Source: Peromyscus leucopus (Eukaryota > Chordata > Mammalia > Rodentia > Cricetidae). Taken from it: a stretch of 64,000 nt of DNA. Location: NCBI RefSeq assembly GCF_004664715.2, contig NC_051068.1:54632953-54696952 (forward strand), in the 5' to 3' direction. The notes below the pieces were generated by a model. The model ran no database searches. It was given only the letters and a program-made list of their open reading frames with translations, and was not told where the DNA came from. Shown piece after piece: positions 34,712 through 45,947 of the stretch (positions within the stretch are counted from its first letter, which is position 1; each line of letters begins with the position of its first letter). A program made the translations under genes and the position numbers.

Positions 34712-36694
34712 AAAACTGGATTACCTAATATTTATTTACATATATACATAATGTGATTGTTTCTACAGGACATATGACTATAGTAGACAGTGATACTAAC
34801 AAAGTAATAGGCTGATTCATTTAGGGCCATTGAATCAGAATAAATATAACAGGAAAATACATGTGTTTAATTCACTATGATATCACTAGAATAATGAAGA
34901 ATTTTCCTTAGGTTATTGTCACAGGAATCTAAAGGCATATAGTCAGAAAGATAAAGAAAAATAATGTCTAATATTTAGACCAATTTTTGATAGCAACAAA
35001 GTAAGTATGTTCTAAATTAATAATCATAAGAATGAGGAAAATATGAGGGAAAGGTTCTACATAGATGGACCATTTTATCTCTAGATAAAATAAGAATGAG
35101 TGTAAGAAATAATGTGTTATGAATAAATTATGAGCTATGCAGAGCTCTTGGTCTGAGGACTTGTATTGAAGTTGTACTAGAGAAAGTCACCTGTCTATTT
35201 AGTATGTTTTCTTCAGCTGTCTACTTCTGAGGATTCCTATTGTTGTAGACTCACAATATTCAGAATTTCTGAGTTATTTATTCAGTTGTCAAATGTACTC
35301 CAGGAGTAATGTACTAAAGATTCATGGCTTTTTTTTCACTTTTAATGGTACATGGTAAGATATTTCCCATTAAGCATCAAAAACATGCATTCTCTATTAT
35401 CTTCCTCACAGAATAAATCATTTTAAGATCACCAGTTCACTGTTTAGAAATCTCTTCAGAAATACTGTAGGAGGACAATGCTACCTTGTCTATTATGATA
35501 TATAGTGTGGCAGTTATCTGCAATATAGGTCATGTTTACTCACAGCAAGGTTGAGTCTGGTATTCCTGTATGAGGTTCTTTCAGGTCCCATTATTAGGAG
35601 AAGCACTAAGATGTTTTCCAAGATCAGCATGGTCTTAAATTACTTGAAGTATCTTTGAGAAATATATAATATTATCAATTTTTAATTATTTCTGTATGCG
35701 TACAGTTTTTGGAAATCTTTGTGTCATTTGAAGACTTCTTTTTATTTTTATTTAATGTTTGGGTTTCTGAAACTGGACCCCAAATTAAAGAGCTGCCTGC
35801 TCATTTGTTGCATGTCTGAGGATAAATTAAACTCCTGTGTTTAGTCTCTTCCTTCCGTGTGCTGAGATTATAAGCATATATCACTGTACTTGGGGGTAGA
35901 AGTCTACTTATTTTCAAGTTTCTTGTGACTCCTTTAGGTAATTTCTATGATAATTATGATCATATTTTTTCATAATTTGGTATGTGAGGCTATTCTACAT
36001 TATTAACTTACTACCTTGTAATATTAGCTCAGTGTAGAGATTGATGAGTATTTTGGAAGAGGAAACATCATTCTGTGAACTTAAAAGAACCACAGAAAAG
36101 GCATTAGGAATTTGGAGAAGGAGAAGAGCTGGATTCAATTATATTGGTTCACAAAGAAGAAAAAGGAAGGATAAGTAATAACAACACACAAATGCAGAAA
36201 GGCACCTGGAGAACAAGACAAGTAGGGATGAACTTGTCAGGGAAATGATATAGTCTTTGTTAATCATATTTATTAGAAGTTTTATGAAGCTTGGGCAAAG
36301 GATAGTTTTGATAACCAGTTTTAAAGCAGGGATTTTGTATAGAGGTCTCCACATACAAAGAAATTCTCACTAACCAGGTCCTGGAAAATGTTCTTGTAAT
36401 TGTTTCTTAAGGAATCTGTCAAAACATATTGAATCTCCTACAAATGTAAGAGAAATTACACATTAAAACTAGGCTGCCTAACATGATCTGAATAAACAAT
36501 AAAACAATAAATATGCTAACATTGAAGTAGAAAAGCTCAAGGGGCCACAAATCTTGGCAAATAACTACACGCATTTAGGAATGCCCAGAGTGGGAGAAAT
36601 AGTCTTTCCTAGGGAAGAGTACATCAATTGGCTATCCAGTACCAAATGGTCAGCCCTGAAATCATATACACACAAGTAACATTTACTAACTTGT
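34712..36694. other. sequence without recognised gene
   Basis: Only a weak antisense B1/B4-like relic at ~35755-35895 (ends GTGTGCTGAGATTATAAGCATATATCAC) stands out. Confidence 0.45.
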
Positions 36695-37065
36695 TGTGCA
36701 ATATTTGTTTACCTTGTGAAGATGTATCTTTGCCTAAGGCACCTTCTGATTCTGATTTAGTAAACAACTAAATGACCAATAGCTAGGCAGAAGAGAATAG
36801 GCAGGACTTCTGGAGAGAAAGAACTCTGGGAAGAATAGAGGTAGAGAGACACCAGCAGGCTCAGAGCAAGTTTAACATGCCATATTGAGGAAAGGTAACC
36901 AAAAAATATGACAGAACATATATTTTAATATATGGGTTAATTAAATTTTAAAAGCTAGTTGGAAACAAGTCCAAGCTAAAGGTCACGCTTTCAAGATTAG
37001 TAATAAGTCCCCATGCATTTATTTGGGGGCTGGCAATCCAAAGATAGTCTGAAAAGGAAGTTTGA
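36695..37065 (+). mobile_element. RMER17-like LTR, diverged
   Basis: 'TGTGAAGATGTATCTTTGCCTAAGGCACC', 'GACCAATAGCTAGGCAGAAGAG', 'GGCAGGACTTCTGGAGAGAAAGAACTCTGGG', 'ATATGGGTTAATTAAATTTTAAAAGCTAG' and 'TTTATTTGGGGGCTGGC' are in the order of rodent RMER17-type ERVK LTRs. Ends are not clear. Confidence 0.65.
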
Positions 37066-38039
37066 TGTGCTAACTCTATAGTACATATAAACTATAAAGA
37101 AAAAGACAATTAACTATTTTTTTAAAGTGAAAGAGGCCATGAATTTGAAAGGGGAAAGGGTTTATAGTAGATGAAGGAAGAAAGAAAATTATGTCATATT
37201 TTAATTTCAATAAATAAAATATTTATAAAAATCAATTCAAGTTGTTACTTGCTATGTCTTTTTTTCTATAGTTTTAGAGAATTTTTTTTTTACTTAGAAA
37301 TCCCAAAGAGAATTAACAGAAGTTGTTTGAAAGTATTTGTTTGAGTGACCTCTATCTTAAGCTCTCTTGGTCTGTGTCTTTCTAGCTGACTCCTCTTGTC
37401 TGAATGCAGACACATGAGCCTGTACTTTACAGGGAGACTACTCAAGTGAAAGTTAAATATGAAATAAGTGAGTTATAAAATAAACAATAAAACAAAACCA
37501 AAAGAATAATCATATATATTTTACTGATAATAAACAGTAGTTATCCAAATGAATAATCCCGATTCTGCATCATTCATATCCTTTGTGTGCTAAATAAGGA
37601 AATATGATGCGATGCAACCTTACCCTACCACTAACAAAAACAAAAACAAAACCTTCAATAAAAAATCTGTACTTATTATTTATTCTCTATAGACCAAACA
37701 ATAATTTCAACAGAAATTTGACATGTGAGCAAAGGCCATTGAGGATTGCCCATGTTCCATTCAGGGACTAGAATCATCTGTTCTCTCTGAAAGAAGCACA
37801 GGTAAAATGTCATGCTGCACAAATGATGCTTCAGTAAGAGACAACCAAAAATAGAAAATTTGCTTCATTACAAGGCAGAAATACTCTTACCATTGGTACC
37901 ACTAAGAGCTGTGTACTAAATCTTTGCTTGTCTGTTAAACCAAACTATTTTCAGTTGAGGACATTCACACATTTAAGATCTTTTCTTGCTCACTAAGGGC
38001 AAATAACATTAATATCTTCATTATTTGATTTGTATAGAT
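37066..38039. other. sequence without recognised gene
   Basis: AT-rich, no frame over 60 codons, nothing recognised. Confidence 0.5.
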
Positions 38040-38415
38040 ACAGCCTAATAGCTGTGGAGCCCCTGTGGGACTGGACTTTGCATAAGCGAAACAATTGTTT
38101 ATCTTGAACTAGTTAGGGGGCCCCCGACAGTGGAATCAGAATCCATCCCTGGTGCATGGGTGGGCTTTTTGGAGCCCAGTGCCTATGGTGGGACACATTG
38201 TGCAGCCTTGGTGCAGGGGGAGGGACTTAGACCTGCGTCAACTGAATGTACCAGGTTCTGCTAACTCCCCATGGGAGGCCTTGCCTTGAAGGAAGTGGGA
38301 ATGGGGAAAGGATTGAGGTGGGAAGGCTAGGGGCAGGAGGAGGGAGGAGAGAGGGATCTGTGTTTGGTATGTAAAATGATTAGAAAATTTCTTAATAATA
38401 AAAAAGTTAAAAATG
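38040..38415 (+). mobile_element. L1 3'UTR terminal part
   Basis: 'TGTGGAGCCCCTGTGGGACTGG', 'CCATCCCTGGTGCATGGGTGGG', 'TCAACTGAATGTACCAGGTTC', 'CTCCCCATGGGAGGCCTTGCC', G-rich block, 'GTTTGGTATGTAAAATGATT' and A-rich tail. Same subfamily type as 14649-15030 and 21266-22715. 5'-truncated. Confidence 0.85.
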
Positions 38416-38788
38416 AATCAAACTAATTAAAAAAAGAAAACAAGAATATAGTACATTAAATGGAATAACAAAAGAGGTCTGTAAAGGGATAAAAAGAAAT
38501 GTACTGCTTCCATGTTAAATTTCAAATGAACAGGTAAAGAACTGAAAATAAAGAGCTAAGGGATACAATCCAGAGAAAAGCTCTTCCTTGGTGGTGACTG
38601 ACCATCTAAATGAGGACTACCAAACTATGAAGAACAAGTAAACAAATCAAAGAGTTCCTGTGCACATCATACCTGGATAAAGATCAGGGTCCATTGTAAA
38701 ATGAATGTAGATGATACAATGATATGCTTTCTATAAAACAAGGAAGGAGTCAAAGGTCATCATTTGACATTAATTTTTGAATGCAGTC

Positions 38789-39166
38789 TGTAGACAAATT
38801 GCTAAATGGTCTTATAAATGAAATAACCAGAGCCAGGTATTGGGGTAAATTCTGAAAGATCAGAGAGACACAACAAACCACAGCCAATCTCAACTCATCA
38901 GTTCCTCAGCTGATCTTGTTTCCACAAACTGGAAGCCTCTGAGTCCTCATCCTAATGGATCTCAGTAGAACTGCTGCTAAAAGTCTAAAAACCTAAAAGA
39001 TTCTAGTTCCTGGCCCTCATACCTTATATACCTTTCTGCTTCCCGCCATCACTTCCTGGAATTAAAGGCATGTGTCTTTCTCAAACAAGACATGAGATCT
39101 CAAGTGCTGGGATTAAAGGTGTGTGTCATCATACCTGGCTCTGTTATTTCATTTATAAGACTGTTT
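38789..39166 (-). mobile_element. LTR family A copy with a fold-back end
   Basis: On minus: TATA 'GGTATATAAGG' (39032-39022), 'TTAGCAGCAGTTCTACTGAGATCC', 'TGAGGACTCAGAGGCTTCCAG' and the end '...GCAATTTGTCTACA'. The 5' end expected beyond 39130 (TGTGGTGATAT..., with the ATCAGAGGACAGAGCC part) is absent. In its place is an inverted copy of the 3' end: 39132-39161 is the reverse complement of 38809-38839 with one indel. Confidence 0.8.
39021..39032 (-). promoter_or_regulatory. LTR TATA box (minus)
   Basis: GGTATATAAGGT on minus, equivalent to the box at 46190 and 31921. Confidence 0.5.
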
Positions 39167-39369
39167 ACCAATTCACCTACATCTTAGATATATAATTTAA
39201 GCTTTTATGTTTTTCAACATTATAAACTTTACTTTTCATATGTAGTTTTCTTTTCTAAATTGGGTAACAAGGAAAACTATAAAATTATAACTATATAATC
39301 ATCAGTCTCATCTGAGATCTGGGAAGGATATACTATTACCTGAGTAAAAAGAAAGTATAGACCAAACAA

Positions 39370-39958
39370 CTTCCAAAACAATGGAAATGACAGAGACAGC
39401 TAGCTGCCTCTTCAGTCACCCAAGATTCCTCTACAATGTTGTGGCATTCATCTTCAGTTTACAGGCCTAGAATATCTGACAGACCTCTGTGAAGCAGAAG
39501 TTATGAAGGACTGACACAAGTTGCCTTTGCAAATTTTGACAGTTGCTTTCCTTTGTGTCCTGCTTGTCCAGTTTGGACAGTATAGTGACAACAGTTAAGG
39601 CAAGGGCAGTTTTTTTGCCCACTGGCTCACTTTGCCACAAATGAAAGCAAACTCCATATGGAGGTTCTTTGATGCCCATCATCATCTTTTGAAGTAAGTT
39701 GGTGCTTCCAGGAACAGACATGTCTCACTGTCAAAGAAAGCCTTACATTATTAAAATGTTTAAATGCCATATTGTAGGTCTTTGAAGTGTTTGTTCAAGA
39801 CTATCTATTTAAAATATATCATTGTTTGAAACCACACCTAATATGAAAATAAGTTTAATTGTTACAGATGAATAACTATTAACCTGTCTTTATTATACTA
39901 AATAGCTTTCAAGGACCAAAACTTTATATTACATTTCTAAATGAGTTGTATGATACAG
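39370..39958 (-). mobile_element. probable noncoding internal part of a rodent ERV
   Basis: Text such as 'TGTGTCCTGCTTGTCCAGTTTGGACAG', 'GGCAAGGGCAGTTTTTTTGCCCACTGGC' and 'GAACAGACATGTCTC' recalls an internal region often found beside B1-bearing LTRs in mouse, here antisense. It has no gag/pol/env coding. Assignment rests on memory of similar genomic sequence. Confidence 0.4.
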
Positions 39959-39959
39959 T

Positions 39960-40420
39960 TGTAGATGTAATCAACAGTCTTATTAAATAAGAAGCACAGA
40001 ACCAATGCAAAGAAGAAAGCAAGAGGTCAGAGCTAAGAGCTAAAACCTTACCCTTCCTCCTGCGGTGGTCCTACATCTTTGAACCAGAGCTACTTCCTGT
40101 GTTAAAGTCATTATATAAAGTTTCTGTTCTGCCTTCTCATTGGTTGTAAACCCAACCACATGACCACCTTGTCACAGCCTGTCTGCATAGACCCCCAGGT
40201 CTTCTATGGTTGGTATTGAGATTAAAGGCATGTGTATCCAATGATGGCTGTATCCCTGAACACACAGAGACTTACCTAGCTCTGCCTACCAGGTGCTGGG
40301 ATTACAAGTGTATGCCACCACTGCCCTGCTTTCCTATGACTTGCTAATAGCTCTGACCCCCGGGCAACTTTATTTATTAACATACAAACAACATTTTAAT
40401 ACAAATAAAATATTACCATA
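39960..40420 (-). mobile_element. LTR family B (B1-bearing, related to family A), 461 bp
   Basis: On minus it opens TATGGTAATATTTTATTTG (family start TGTGGTGATAT) and ends GATTACATCTACA. Inside is a B1-derived stretch ('GGCAGTGGTGGCATACACTTGTAATCCCAGC' on minus). A possible 6-bp duplication differs by one base: TACAGT at 39954-39959, TACAAT at 40421-40426. A 3'-end fragment recurs at 45404. Confidence 0.75.
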
Positions 40421-41719
40421 TACAATACCTTAAACAATAGTAGAAATATATATATACATACATATATATATATAGTATAACAAACACAGCCTTAAATTTG
40501 TATCAATATACAAAAATCCATACGAATGTAAAATATTTTAACTAGTGGTTGTTCAAAAGTAGATTCAACAATCCACCCTTTTATCATATCACTTCTATAC
40601 TATATCCTCACCTTTTCCAGTCAGAAATCGATCACTGAATCTAATCTCCTTTGTTTAGCTTTTTTCCTGACCATTATCAATATCAACTTGTAACCAATCA
40701 TCGTAAATGATGACAAACAGACATAACCCACTAAGTGATTAAAAAAAACTATGCACCCCAACTCTTGGGAATGTGGGTGTCATGTTCTCTAGACTGCTTC
40801 CTGTTGTCTGGGGTTGACGGTAACTTTAGGGCATCCAGAGAACATTGAGATAATGGTCAAGTCCTGGGAAATCTAGCTGTATTATTTTTTGTTTAATCTC
40901 TGTGTTTTGGGAAAATGTAGAGCTCATCTGGAGTCTTGGCTGGATAGTCTTTGAAGCTGGACAATCTTAGCTAGTAGCTTTAAAATTATTCTAGATGCAG
41001 ATTTTTGAGAAAACTGCAACAGAGGCATTCTGAGAGGCTTGATCACCTGGGCTAATTGTCTTTATTGGTGTCTGCTCCCTTTTTTCCCCTGAAAACACAT
41101 AAACTTTTAACGGAAATGTATATATCTGCATTAACACAAGTATAGACTGTACAGTGTGCACAAGTCAATTAAAGACGACTTTTTTTTTTTATGTTTGAGC
41201 AGGTAAAAGCTACCGGTTAACTTTATAAGTTTGTTAGGCTGTATAACTAAACCTTTATCCATGCCGTATGAAAGAATGGCATGTAATAATAAGTCACAGG
41301 GACTCTATAGCCAACAAGATTCCCATTTCGCATCCAGTTTCAGAGCTGTTCCTATAATAGAGGGATCAGCACAATTGTCATCTGTCTCACAGTCTGTTTT
41401 GATTTCTCTTTCATGTCATTAGCCAAGATTTTCAGGAAGTCTCCCCTAATCAAATTTGATCCTTACTAATTTTGAAGAGATCCATAACTTTGTGTTTTAT
41501 GTGGAAATAAAAGCACAGACTCTCCCCAAATGCAACACATATTCTGACTTCCATTTTGAAGTTAAGACACTTTTATAATTTATAAGTTGGTTTGATTTAG
41601 TGGTTTCCATAATCCAATGTCTCTTAGCAGATATAGTTTTTTGTATATTAGCATTAAAAAAATTCAAAGTCAGCAAAGTACTATACAGGATGCAGATACC
41701 CTATGTATTACTCATCTTT

Positions 41720-41754
<35 letters not shown>

Positions 41755-41921
41755 ACATACACCATCTCTTTAAGGACTTTATTATTTTTAAATTATATTT
41801 TCCAGTGAGTGTCTATACCCATTTTTTACTGTATCTGTTTAACGGTTTACTTGGTCTGGACCTCTTTACTGAACACTTGCTACTTTCTCTGATTTTGAGA
41901 CAAACCTTAAAAGGTCATGCC
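40421..41921 (-). mobile_element. probable ERV internal, noncoding, minus strand
   Basis: On minus near 40570 it has 'GGGTGGATTGTTGAATCTACTTTTGAAC', which resembles the plus-strand 'GGTCAATTATTGAATCTACTTTTTAA' at 45728 just upstream of an LTR. A TA-rich patch is at 40444-40476 and a (TG)n tract at 41721-41754. No coding frames, so it may be a non-autonomous element. Also called from general resemblance to mouse ERV internals. Confidence 0.4.
41721..41754. repeat. (TG)n microsatellite
   Basis: TG units with one ATA interruption. Confidence 0.95.
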
Positions 41922-42271
41922 TGTAACACAAATTGCTAAATGGTGTTAATAAAATTCCAGAGCCAGATATTGGGGTGAAAGCTGAAAGATCAGAGAAGCG
42001 GAACAAGCTAGCCACAAACTCTTACCTCTAGGAAATCCTCAGTCTGAAGACAGTGAGTTCCTGTTTCCTCACACCTTATATACCTTTCTGTGCCCAGACA
42101 TCACTTCCTGGGATTAAAGGCCTGTGTGCTTCCCAAGCAAGAGTGTGAGATCTCAAGTGCTGGGATAAAAGGTGTGTGCCATCACTGTCTGTTCTCTATG
42201 TCTAATCTAGTGGCTGGCTCTGTCCTCTGATCCCCAGAGATGTTTATTAGGGTACACAATATATGACCACA
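41922..42271 (-). mobile_element. solo LTR family A, 350 bp
   Basis: On minus: TGTGGTCATATATTGTG start, 'CAGAGGACAGAGCCAGCCACTAGATTAGACAT', two B1-like modules, TATA 'GGTATATAAGGTG', 'GATCTTTCAGCTTTCACCCCAATATCTGGC' and end GTGTTACA. Flanks CATGCC (41916-41921) and CATGCT (42272-42277) form a 6-bp duplication with one change. Confidence 0.88.
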
Positions 42272-42277
42272 CATGCT

Positions 42278-42509
42278 CACTGCCCAGCAGCTCTGGGTAC
42301 TGGATCTGCCTCCCTTGATTTTCTGAGAGCTTAGCCTCAAGGCAGCATGTTTAACTCCACAGCCAGGAAAGCTGCTGTGACCACTCTAGCACATTGGCTG
42401 CTCAAGTGTTTTGTTGCACAGCAGAGCATCTTAAAAGCACTTTGCCTTTGTATGGTGAGCTTACCCAAGAGACCACTTTCTCAGGTCCTGCATATATATT
42501 TGATCCTCC
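42278..42509. other. unassigned, possibly the remainder of the next LTR
   Basis: It has fair GC content and could be the U5-side of the minus-strand LTR that follows. I could not match it to a family. Confidence 0.3.
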
Positions 42510-42871
42510 ACTTTGTATGCCACATGTAATGAGTCTTTCTCTGTCAAGTAAGCCAGATCCCAAATAATGAAACAGAGACTTGCTATTAATTATCAAAGTT
42601 CAGCCTTAGCTTAGCCTTCTCCTAGCAGGTCTTACAATTAATACGTTTATTTTAATCTACGTTCTGTCACATGGCTCATTACCATTACCTTATTTCTCCA
42701 TACTGCCCATGCAGCTTCCTCCTCATCTGGCTGGCAATTTTGCCTTTTTTTCTCAGAGTTATATTTCTGCCTGGAATTCCCACCTATACCTTCTATCTAG
42801 CTATTGGCTGTTAACTTTTTTTTCTTTATACCAATCACATTTTCACATGATGTACAAATATCCCACAACAA
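42510..42871 (-). mobile_element. RMER17-like LTR, minus strand
   Basis: On minus: start TGTTGTGGGATATTTGTAC, 'AGCCAATAGCTAGATAGAAGG', 'GGTGGGAATTCCAGGCAG', 'AATGAGCCATGTGACAGAACGTAG', 'TTAATTATTAATAGCAAGTCTCTGTTTCATTATTTGGG' and 'CTGGCTTACTTGACAGAG'. The order fits RMER17-related ERVK LTRs. Confidence 0.7.
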
Positions 42872-42949
42872 TTATTTTTTCATATTAGTATCTCACATAT
42901 CAGTCAGGACACATATTACTTAGTTTCTCCTGTCATGTAAAAATGATAT

Positions 42950-43215
42950 AAAGGACACTAAATGATGTTTCATACTTTGTGGACTGTGGTGATTTAGAAG
43001 GAAAGGCAGGAACAAGGTTGACCATATCATGGTGTTCAGGAAGCAAAGACAGGAGTAAAGAAAGCAAGATAGAGTTCCCAAGACCCTGCCCACAGTAACC
43101 TACTTTCTCCTGTTATAATCTTAGCTCCTAACCCTTCCAAATACATCTCCAAATATATTCACTACCTGAGAAATCACCTGAGTCATCACAATAAGTTGAG
43201 AATTCAAGCTTATAA
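42950..43215 (-). mobile_element. ORR1-like MaLR LTR fragment, minus strand
   Basis: 'GACCATATCATGGTGTTCAGGAAGCAAAGACAGGAG', 'ACAGTAACCTACTTTCTCC' and 'GAGAAATCACCTGAGTCATCACAATAAG' follow antisense rodent MaLR LTR text. Confidence 0.5.
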
Positions 43216-43844
43216 CAGATAAGTCAATGAGGTACATTTCACTTTCATACCATAATAGGATATATTATACAAAATCTAGGCATAGACACTTACACTTTAT
43301 CTTTTTTGAAGATTCAGCTCCATAAAGGGGTTTGATAAATGTATGCATTATTGAGAAGAAATGTATACAACTCAGTTGCGTGAAATATATAAGGAATTCT
43401 AAGAGAAAAATCTAACATAAAATTGTAACAAAGCCTATATGTGTGTATGGAAGTGAGAATAAGGTAAGAGATGACCAAATATTTAAAAAGGACTGCATAT
43501 GATATATTCAATGGAAACTAGGGAATAGTTCTTTGATTCTTCATAGGAACTAGTAGGATAAGGATGCACTATCAAAGATATACAGATTGTGAAAAAAAAT
43601 ACTACCAGCTAAATGAAAAATGAAGACAGAGAAATGAACTAAAATGTAATGAAAAATCATGCAATGGGTGGACACAATGGTAAGAACTACTTTATGAATT
43701 ATCTGTTTAAAGTATTTGTGCTTTGACCTTCATATGATAGAGAGCCATGGAGTATTGAAAAAAGAGGAGTGATTTGCTCTGGGTTCTGAGTAAATAAATT
43801 GCTCTGATAATATTGGAGAGTAGGTATCACTGGATACAGTCTAT
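43216..43844. other. sequence without recognised gene
   Basis: AT-rich, nothing recognised. Confidence 0.5.
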
Positions 43845-44210
43845 GATCAGGGATATTATTTATTTTTCTTGTTATTGTGACAGAATACCTACTGGCACAT
43901 TAAGGAAGAAGGGGTTACTTTCACTCCCAATTTGAGGGCAGGTGCATTGCTGCATGGAAGGCACAGCAGCAGGAGAGTGAGGCAGCAGGTGGCATCTGTC
44001 TGTGGTGAGGACACACAGAGAGATAAGTGTTGGTGCTCAGCCCACTTCTCCTTTCCTTCAATTCAGGACCCCTGCCTATGTGGTAGTGCTGCCCACATAC
44101 AGTGTGCCTCTTCCTACCTCAATTCACCCAATCTAGAAACTCTCTCAGAGACACACCCAGAGGTTTGTATCCTGGTTGATTCTAGAGCCTGCCATGTTCA
44201 CAATTGATAT
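43845..44210 (-). mobile_element. MaLR/RMER-type LTR-like repeat, minus strand
   Basis: 'TTGTTATTGTGACAGAATACC', 'GGAAGGCACAGCAGCAGGAGAGTGAGGCAGC', 'GGTGCTCAGCCCACTTCTCC', 'CTAGAAACTCTCTCAGAGACACACCCAGAGGTTTG' match a common rodent repeat in antisense. A 91-codon open frame here (43932-44207) is a by-product of it and not a gene. Confidence 0.6.
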
Positions 44211-45403
44211 ATAGCATCCCATTAGAGAAATCGATTTTAATTTAGTATCACAATTAACTGATAAGTACTTTGACCATAGTGATGAATGAAAGTAGAGACA
44301 AGAGACAGAAGTGCAATCACTATTGTATTATGAAGTAACAGCCAGGGATGGGAGAGGGAGGACAGAAGCTATATCTACTTGCTTTAAGGACTAACCACTG
44401 ACACAGACATGTAGGGTTTTAATGTGAGTTAACAGTATATGCTGTTCAATTATTAGTTAGCTAGAGTTTAAATTTCACATGTGAAATCTAGGTAAATATT
44501 TCCAAAAACTATTTTTTTATAATTGCAAATTAAGGGAGTATGTAAAGGCAATGCTATTAGCCTGTTCCAAAATGTTGGCAATGTTGTAGTTAATGGAAAG
44601 AGGTAAAGTGGGAAGTATCATAGGTACCTCTGCATGCATTCATATAAAATTATATCCTTCCAAGAGCACTTACCAGGATCCACATTTTTATAAAGTTTAT
44701 TTATAGTTCTATTTGTATGCCAGTGCTAGCCTTTTGACCTAAGAGAGTTTGATATAGCATTCATTATCCTTGCATAGCACTAAAATGTTTCAATACCATA
44801 ATATTTGCCAAATAAATTAATGTATACAAATGTAGCTGAAGGCAGTCTTAGAGCAGGCATATTAAAATGACCACAAAAGAGGAGATGAGAAAATGAGAAC
44901 ACTCAGAGAGGTGTGATATTAGGAAAGGTAATGGAAATACTATAGATAGGTAAGTGGTAAAGTCTATAGTTAAGAGGAAGCTAGCTTCCCAGTAAATGAA
45001 GACTAAAATCAATTCTTTGATGATAGCACTTATATGAATATTAACATCCAGTGAAAAAGAGACCATCACTATTCAGGGGACGAGGGAGAGGAGTGAGTGA
45101 AACACAAAGTGAAACTGTCATCACAAAACAGAGCCTCTACTCTAAAGCAAATAAGAGGTATTTTATTCAGAGCCCACTGAACGGACAGCGTCTGGAGGAC
45201 ATCAATTTGTGTTGCTGCAACTGCCTTGCTTTACTGTGGAAGTGATGACATGAACTCCTATGGTCACAGAACAAGACCAACAACAAAGGTGTTTAGGAAT
45301 TGGTGAGTTTACCAAAGCCATTGGTAGTGGCAACAAGTAACAAATTACAAATATACAGCAAACACTTCAACACAGGTTTTAGATGTTATCTGATATCATC
45401 CTT
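44211..45403. other. sequence without recognised gene
   Basis: Nothing recognised; longest frames are 64-73 codons with no support. Confidence 0.5.
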
Positions 45404-45510
45404 TGTAGATGTAATTCTGAACAGTCTTATTAAAGAGGAAACACAGAGCCAAATAAGGAGTTAAAAGCCCAAGAGGTCAGAGCACTAGAGAACAGCCTTT
45501 AGCTAGCCAG
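45404..45510 (-). mobile_element. 3'-end fragment of LTR family B, minus strand
   Basis: TGTAGATGTAATTCTGAACAGTCTTATTAAAGAGGAAACACAGAGCC compares well with 39960 onward (TGTAGATGTAATCAACAGTCTTATTAAATAAGAAGCACAGAACC), and 'CAAGAGGTCAGAG' follows in both. Confidence 0.7.
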
Positions 45511-45534
45511 CCGCTGCCGTCCTTCCCCTGAGAA

Positions 45535-45765
45535 AAGAGAATATAGATATGAGGTCGATCATTGAATATACTATGAGAAAAAAGATAAAGAAATAAAAGG
45601 ATAAATGGGTAGATCATTGAATCTACTCCAAAAAGAAAAATGGGAAGATATAAAAACGACAAAAGGTTGATTATTGACTCTATTATGAAAAGAAAAAAAA
45701 GAGAATATGGATGTGATAAGATAAAATGGTCAATTATTGAATCTACTTTTTAAAAGGAACTACTT
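45535..45765 (+). repeat. four degenerate tandem units of 55-63 bp in ERV internal sequence
   Basis: Units start at 45553, 45608, 45665 and 45728 with GGTCGATCATTGAATATACT, GGTAGATCATTGAATCTACT, GGTTGATTATTGACTCTATT and GGTCAATTATTGAATCTACT. Each is followed by an A/G-rich linker. Confidence 0.85.
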
Positions 45766-45947
45766 GTTGTAAACAGAATAATTAATCAACATTTTGTCTG
45801 AGTTTATCAAATGTTACTTGACATTGTTAATATATATATAATGAAGTTTTTTTGTCTGAATCTGTCTAATGATAATGGACTAGACATTGTTAACGTAATT
45901 CTTAGCTGTAAACTTTTTTTTATTATTTTAGACCAAAAAAAGGAGAA
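45766..45947 (+). mobile_element. 3' end of ERV internal region with polypurine tract
   Basis: The stretch ends in AAAAAAAGGAGAA (about 45935-45947), directly before the LTR start TGTGGTGATAT. A polypurine tract at that spot is the plus-strand primer site of LTR retroelements, so the LTR is a true 3' LTR with some internal sequence left. Confidence 0.7.

Noticed and set aside
43932..44207. 91-codon open frame on plus
   Set aside because: It is antisense MaLR/RMER-type repeat sequence.
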